From positions 124,001-188,000 of the forward strand of contig QJPP01000323.1 of the NCBI GenBank assembly GCA_003996215.1: 64,000 nucleotides of DNA. Direction: 5' to 3'. The translations under genes were made by a program, and so were the position numbers. Positions within the stretch are counted from its first letter, which is position 1; each line of letters starts with the position of its first letter. This stretch comes from Jaltomata sinuosa (taxonomy: Eukaryota; Streptophyta; Magnoliopsida; Solanales; Solanaceae). Shown piece by piece: positions 58,821-64,000 of the stretch. The notes below the pieces were generated by a model that made no database searches, had not been told where the DNA came from, and saw nothing but the letters and a program-made list of their open reading frames with translations.

Positions 58821-60502
58821 CTTTTACATGATCAAACCATAAATTAAAATGAATAGATTTTGAGAAAATAACATTTAAAAATGAATATATATATATATGC
58901 CTAAAGTCTCAAGGTTAACTATGCAGAAATATTGATGTAAGATGACTTTGTTAATATAGGAAAAGATGATAAAGCAAACAAAAAAGAAAAAAATTTACCA
59001 ATTGACTTATATTATGTGAAAAAAATAGGTAACAACCAATATTTCTCCTATAAGAGTTTCAACTAACATAAGAAAAAATTCTTGAAAGTGGGAATATAAT
59101 TCCTAACTATGACAGTCATTAAGAATTAATATACACACAATATTTTCAATAATAAAATAATCACTAAGATATTTCTATTGATTCTCATTTACAATTATAT
59201 TTGTAATTGTCCAATGATTTTGGGATGTAAGATCCTTAAAATATTTTGGTACCCTAATAATTCTATTCTTGAGTATTTTTTTTAGTTTTCTCCTTAAATT
59301 AACCATCCCTTTTATCGTTTAAGCTTTAAACAAATAATAATTATTTACTCAATAATAGTAGTAGTATATTTGGAAAATAAAATAAAAAAAGAGCATGCTG
59401 CAGTTTATTATAGTTACAAATAAAGAGAAAGAGTAGAATATCATACTAAATAGGAAATTAGATTAACTTTTGCATATAATTAGATTTCAACTTTCATACC
59501 TCTAATACTTATCGTGAATGATCGGGCTATTTTCTTATACGCGTTAAAATCGACAGATCTCTTCTCCTCATCCTCTAAATTTGCTTTCAAGGAGCTTTGC
59601 CGTTTCTGTTTTTCTTTTTTCCCTTTCTTGTTATCTTTCTCTCCTTCTGCAATATTGTTTTTTGAAGTGCTTCTTCCCTCTTAAATCATGAAGAGTATAT
59701 TCTATCTTGTCTCCTATCTTCTCTAATTTCTAACATTCTTCAAATACTAATACTTTTTTCAAATATATTTCTTTCTACCACTTCAATACATATTTATAAG
59801 AAATATAACACCCCATTCAAAAGAGAAAGGCAAATATTAAGCATTCAAGAGCGAGACAATGAGGAGCAATATTAGTGCGTCACTCATCTTTGCAACAGTG
59901 AACCGTTTACTGGTTTGGTGCGTGGTTGAAATTTTTTCCTCACCGGTACTTGCATGTTCAATGAAACTTGTTTGGTGTTTCTGAAAACTAAAAGAGCAAA
60001 AAGAAAAAGAAAAACAATTAAAACAAAGAAGATACATCAAAACACAATCGTAAAAAGAAATGGAATACTGGAAAGAGAGCTAATGATCAAATCATGAGTT
60101 TTTCTAGTGCTCAGGCAAGAATGAACACATCAATATCCTCTCATAAAGGTTATCAACAATTATTTAATTTTATTTATTTCTCTTTTAATTCTAACATTTA
60201 TGAGTTATAATTGTATTAGTAGAAATGGCATAACTGCCGCTAGGAGAGGGAAGGCCAATAATAACAAGCTGCACTTAATTGCCATATTTAATTCACTTGA
60301 ACAAACAATTTCATCATTTATTATATCATAATGTTTGGATTGGATTTTTTTTAAACATATTACAGATATTTAAAAATAAGAAAAAGCTCAAAAAAATAAG
60401 AAAAAAGATAAATAAGAATCCTAGCTTTTGAGACATGCCTTGTATCTTACGTTTCTCGGTGCATGAAAAAAGTGTCCTTGGTTCTCATTGATTGTATGAA
60501 CA

Positions 60503-60616
60503 TCAGAGGAGGTAACCTCTTGGTTCACCATTTCCTTGGTTCACCATTTGTTCAACATCTACACACCATTGTCCTGTGACATAATAAACAGAAACATGGC
60601 CATCTAACTGAGTCAT
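60503..60616 (-). other. Short open segment in Helitron, possible captured gene piece
   Basis: On the minus strand an ATG frame of 37 residues (MTQLDGHVSVYYVTGQWCVD...) ends in TGA. The composition is less A/T-rich than its surroundings and the residues look protein-like, but I recognise no family and see no splice partner. Confidence 0.2.
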
Positions 60617-62170
60617 GCTTTGGCAGAGCAAAAGTTCAAAATGAAGGATTGAGTTCTATTTATCTATTTATGAGTACTAAGACAATCACCTAGTACAACT
60701 GCTTCTTCACTATCACAATCTCAAGAACATACAAATGAACTAATAAAGACACACTACATTAAACATTTAAAGGATTCAAAATTAAAATGTTTTGACCCGG
60801 CGGCAAGGTCTGAATATCTTTTAGAATTTCACATTTGAGACTTATAATTGTGCTCAAGTAATTTCAGAACGTCATTTTTCACTTCATCATAATTTCGCTT
60901 ATGTCAAAGGAGATTCAACTGTTTATATATAAATCCAAAAAAATTAATTTTATTCCTCTACACGAGCTCAAAAGTGATTTGACTTTTCTCCTTTCTCATC
61001 TACCCCAAAATAATATCTCAATAAAATATCTAAACTCTAAATAAGAATAAGCAAATCAAAAAATAATATTTAATTTCAAGCCATGTTAGAATCTAGAACA
61101 TAAACACAAGTTGTACAAATGAAATTCGCTAAAGGATCAATTAATTTCTCCTTACCTTCAATATCAGGGGGAAAATTTCAAAGTCGAATCAAACTGTGTA
61201 TTGATTAACAGAAATGACATCATACACATTTGATATAACTAATGTCTCATAACTAAGCAGTTAAAGTTAACTTGAAACAATAAAATTGTTAGGTGCCTTA
61301 GAAATTTTTGAATTTTAAGTGCTTGTTCTCCTATTGAGTCTATTGAAAGGGAATGAAACAACTTTTCTTGCAAAGGTAATAATATAATACTGAGAAATAA
61401 TATATTATAATGACCAAAATATTCAATTGTTGATCTGGAAGGGTCTAAATTTTACATGTTGCAAATATATCCAGAAAAAGGTAGTAAATATTTACTCTGA
61501 AAGACTTAGACTTAGTTTATTTTGAGTGAGAAGCACCATTTTCGCGAAGTCGGGGGGGAATGTCTCTCTATAGGGAATTGTTTGAACACTTCATGAAAGC
61601 AAAAATAAGCATTAGTATTTTATTTCAAATCTGCCACTTCTTCCACAAGTAATACATGTTGTACACCAATTTCACAAGCCAACAAATCAGATTTGATAAG
61701 GACAAACCAGAGAAAAACTCATGCATGCTAAGACCGTGATAACGACTTCGTGGAGTTATCAATTGAGTACCACTCATGCAGAAACAAGTTCCATAAGTCT
61801 GTTTTTTTTATACAGACATGTAAACATCTTAAAATTAATTTTGGGAAAACAAGTTTATATGTTATCCTTCAAGTCTATACATTTAATTTTTGGCACTAAC
61901 TAAAAGATAAATAGAAACAAAAAGGGAAGATGAATAATCATGTACCTTGCATGTAAATTTTAACTGAATTTCTTATTTCGTCTGAAAGATGTCTCAGTGT
62001 TCATACTCAACCAATTACAAGTAACCTGACAAGTATGTATATGTTTAACTGCTGCGGGAGTATCTGATATTTGTGTTAGTAAGAACATGACCAACACATA
62101 TTATCATCTAACCAAAAAAATAGAGAGTCGTCAATTGAAAGAATTAAAATCAATATCAAGAAATAAGATA

Positions 62171-62427
62171 CTCCCTCCATTCCAAAATACTTGTCGTAAT
62201 TTCCTTTTTGAGAGTCAAACGATATAAACGTTGATCAATATTTTAATATATATCTTTTTATCATATTGATATGAGGGAAATTCAATTTATAGTATTTTTC
62301 GTATAGTTTTTGGATATATAAATTATAATTTTAAAACATTGAATTAATCTAATCGAATTTAGCCTTAAAAATTAGTCAAATTGAATTGCGAGAAGCGAAA
62401 CGTGATAACTATTTTGGAACGGACGAA
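62171..62427. mobile_element. Stowaway-like MITE, 257 bp
   Basis: The left end CTCCCTCCATTCCAAAATAC and the complement of the right end TTCGTCCGTTCCAAAATAG are inverted, with TA on both sides (62169-62170, 62428-62429). Located inside the Helitron. Confidence 0.75.
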
Positions 62428-62693
62428 TATGTGTTTCTCCTAATTTACAAATGACCGAAAAGATTTAACTTTAATAAAGGTGCGCATATAATTTTTTATC
62501 AGTGTAATAAGAACAAACATGACAATAGAGAATAACGTTAACCATTTTACCATGACAAAGTAAAAGGGGATGTAGACAGCGACAGGGTAATGTGAAATTT
62601 GAAATCTTAAATTTACCTGATCAACTTCTAATTCATCAATTCATAGAGGAGGCAACAAAAAAATAGAATAGAAACCTGAGAAGAAAGGTTAAC

Positions 62694-62813
62694 GTGAGTG
62701 CTGAGATGGTGACAATTCGATGATGAAAATCTTCTGCATATTCTACGAGCTTGGCAGCTTGGCTTTGTCTTCAAAAGGGTTTCCAATATATTCATTGCTA
62801 TGACTCTTGATGC
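62694..62813 (-). other. Possible captured exon inside the Helitron
   Basis: On the minus strand a CAG acceptor (62816-62814) and a GTTAAC donor (62693-62688) bracket exactly 120 bases. These are open in one frame: ASRVIAMNILETLLKTKPSC..., ending ...SSSNCHHLSTH. G+C is higher than in the surrounding A/T-rich Helitron. I do not recognise the protein. Helitrons are known to pick up gene fragments, so capture is plausible; chance is also possible for so short a piece. Confidence 0.3.
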
Positions 62814-63095
62814 CTGGTCAGAAAAAGATCACAATGCAACCAAAAGGAAGGAAGAAAACGTGTAATGAAAACCTAAGCAAATATTTTAGCCTTTTGACAG
62901 ACTTGCGCCTCTTCAACAATGGTTGTGACTTTTGGACTATTAAGTAACGGTGCTTCAAAATTAATAATGACTTTTTGATTTTTTAAATTAATGATTTAAA
63001 AATACCAAAAAACAAGAAAAAAGATAAATGGAAATAGTGATCAAAGAGGCATACCACATCAGCGGGCCTAAGATCCTCTTTTATATATATATAGA

Positions 63096-64000
63096 TTGAT
63101 AGAGATTTATAAACCAAAAGAAAGATAAAAAATTTAAAAAATTGACAAAAAAGATAAATGGTAATACTGATTGGAGAACGCGCCATCAACGATTTCATAA
63201 CCTTACTTTATTTAAGGAATAGTAATAAATTATAGTAATGGTGAACAGAGATAAATAGGATATTTTAAATATTTTTTTTGGCAAATTTTATAAATCAAAA
63301 GAAAGATAAAAAAATTTAAAAAATTGACAAAAAAGATAAATGATAATACTGATTGGAGAACGCACCACGTCGGTGATTTCATAACCTTACTTTATATATA
63401 TAGATTTAAGGAATAGTAATAAATTGTAGTAATGGTGAAGAAAGATAAATAAGATATTTTAAATATTCTTTTTTTGACAGATTTATAAATCAAAAGAAAG
63501 TTAAAAAATATTTAAAAAATTGACAAAAAGATAAATAAAGATTTATCATAATGAGCATTATTTATTACTGCTATATTGGCTATATTTTTGTAAGAGGCAT
63601 TTTGTTAATTTATTAGTAAATAAATTATGTAGAGAAATGGAGAATAACATATTACATAAATAAATTTTAAAAAAGAAAAATCAATAAAATTGAGGAAAAA
63701 TAAGGAGGAATTTGCAGTTTTTTAGAAACCACTAAAGAAGAAGAGAGATGACTATAAAAAAGAAAAGAGGAATAGGAGTTATAGAGATTATTAAAAATGT
63801 AAGTTATGAAGACAAAGAGGTATGAGTTACAAAAGTGAAAATTTTAATTTAATATAGATAAATAAAAAAAATGATGAAAAGAATATTTTTTTTAAAAAAA
63901 AAAGAATAAACATATTTCTTGGCTTAAGAGAGGAGAACTAATGAAATTAATTTTAGGGAAAATGTGGACTTTCACGAAAAGGGCAAAATCAAACTTTAAA
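63096..64000. repeat. Array of Helitron-terminus modules (second cluster)
   Basis: Module C occurs at about 63110-63210 and 63210-63400, with a partial copy to about 63540; the marker ACTGATTGGAGAACG is at about 63166 and 63350. Module B follows at 63594-63705 and module A at 63770-64000, all in the same orientation as in the first cluster but in the reverse order. A Helitron-type TC-TATATA 5' end on the minus strand sits at 63404. The window ends within module A. Confidence 0.75.

Larger units (their letters stand above)
58169..63095 (-). mobile_element. Helitron (about 4.9 kb, non-autonomous)
   Basis: On the minus strand: 5' TC at 63095-63094 with TATATATATAAAAGAGGATC and GCTGATGTGG; 3' hairpin CCGCGC-GAA-GCGCGG (58182-58196) followed nine bases later by CTAG (58169-58172). 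Flanking A and T are as expected. The 3' end is nearly identical to that of the neighbouring Helitron at 53323. The interior shows no Rep/helicase frame. It contains a tandem duplication (58504-58820), a Stowaway MITE (62171-62427) and a possible captured exon (62694-62813). Assignment of the two ends to one element is inferred from orientation. Confidence 0.65.

Noticed and set aside
59837..60040. 67-codon minus-strand frame in the second Helitron as a captured gene
   Set aside because: The composition is dominated by low-complexity Ser/Phe runs and no splice-like borders fit.

Overview
The window is nuclear DNA of a flowering plant, very probably a member of the Solanaceae (Solanum-like). 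Evidence: genes have GT/AG introns, the background is very A/T-rich, a plant-type subtilase of the SBT1 family is present, and the repeats (SINEs, Tourist and Stowaway MITEs, CACTA, Helitron, chromodomain Ty3 element) are of the kinds found in Solanaceae genomes. The family-level assignment is inference; no database could be searched.

Only two host genes look intact. One, at 31704-34092 (+), has three coding exons and encodes a 97-residue charged, coiled-coil-like protein that I do not recognise. The other, at 46128-48892 (+), has two exons and encodes a complete 762-residue secreted subtilase resembling SBT1.8, with all catalytic residues. Nearly everything else is transposon sequence, often nested.

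Layout. 0-6 kb: A/T-rich DNA with a Mutator-like TIR element (822-1965), a Stowaway-like remnant and a short Helitron (5333-5770). 6.6-11.7 kb: a full-length but dead L1-type LINE with matching target-site duplications. 12-17.3 kb: SINE and Stowaway remnants, a hAT-type MITE split by a Mutator-like MITE, and two Tourist-like MITEs. 17.69-27.31 kb: a complete Ty3/gypsy chromodomain retrotransposon with about 2.2 kb LTRs, a 5 bp target duplication and heavily damaged gag-pol. 27-31.7 kb: MITEs, a SINE and an unusual element family rich in the word GATACAT. 31.7-35 kb: the small gene. 35-39 kb: MITE copies. 39.12-44.14 kb: a CACTA element carrying a broken five-exon gene of the plant Ptta/En/Spm transposase type. 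44.2-45.9 kb: three MITEs in a row, ending just upstream of the subtilase TATA box. 50.3-51.4 kb: a Mutator-like TIR element. 53.3-63.1 kb: two long Helitrons on the minus strand (3' hairpin plus CTAG ends, 5' TC ends), with arrays of duplicated Helitron-terminus modules before and after the second one.

No bacterial-type, viral or CRISPR system is present. The most notable points are the nested insertions with readable target duplications, the transition-type decay of coding elements (C to T / G to A), the GATACAT elements, a possible captured exon inside the second Helitron, and the MITE cluster in the subtilase promoter.
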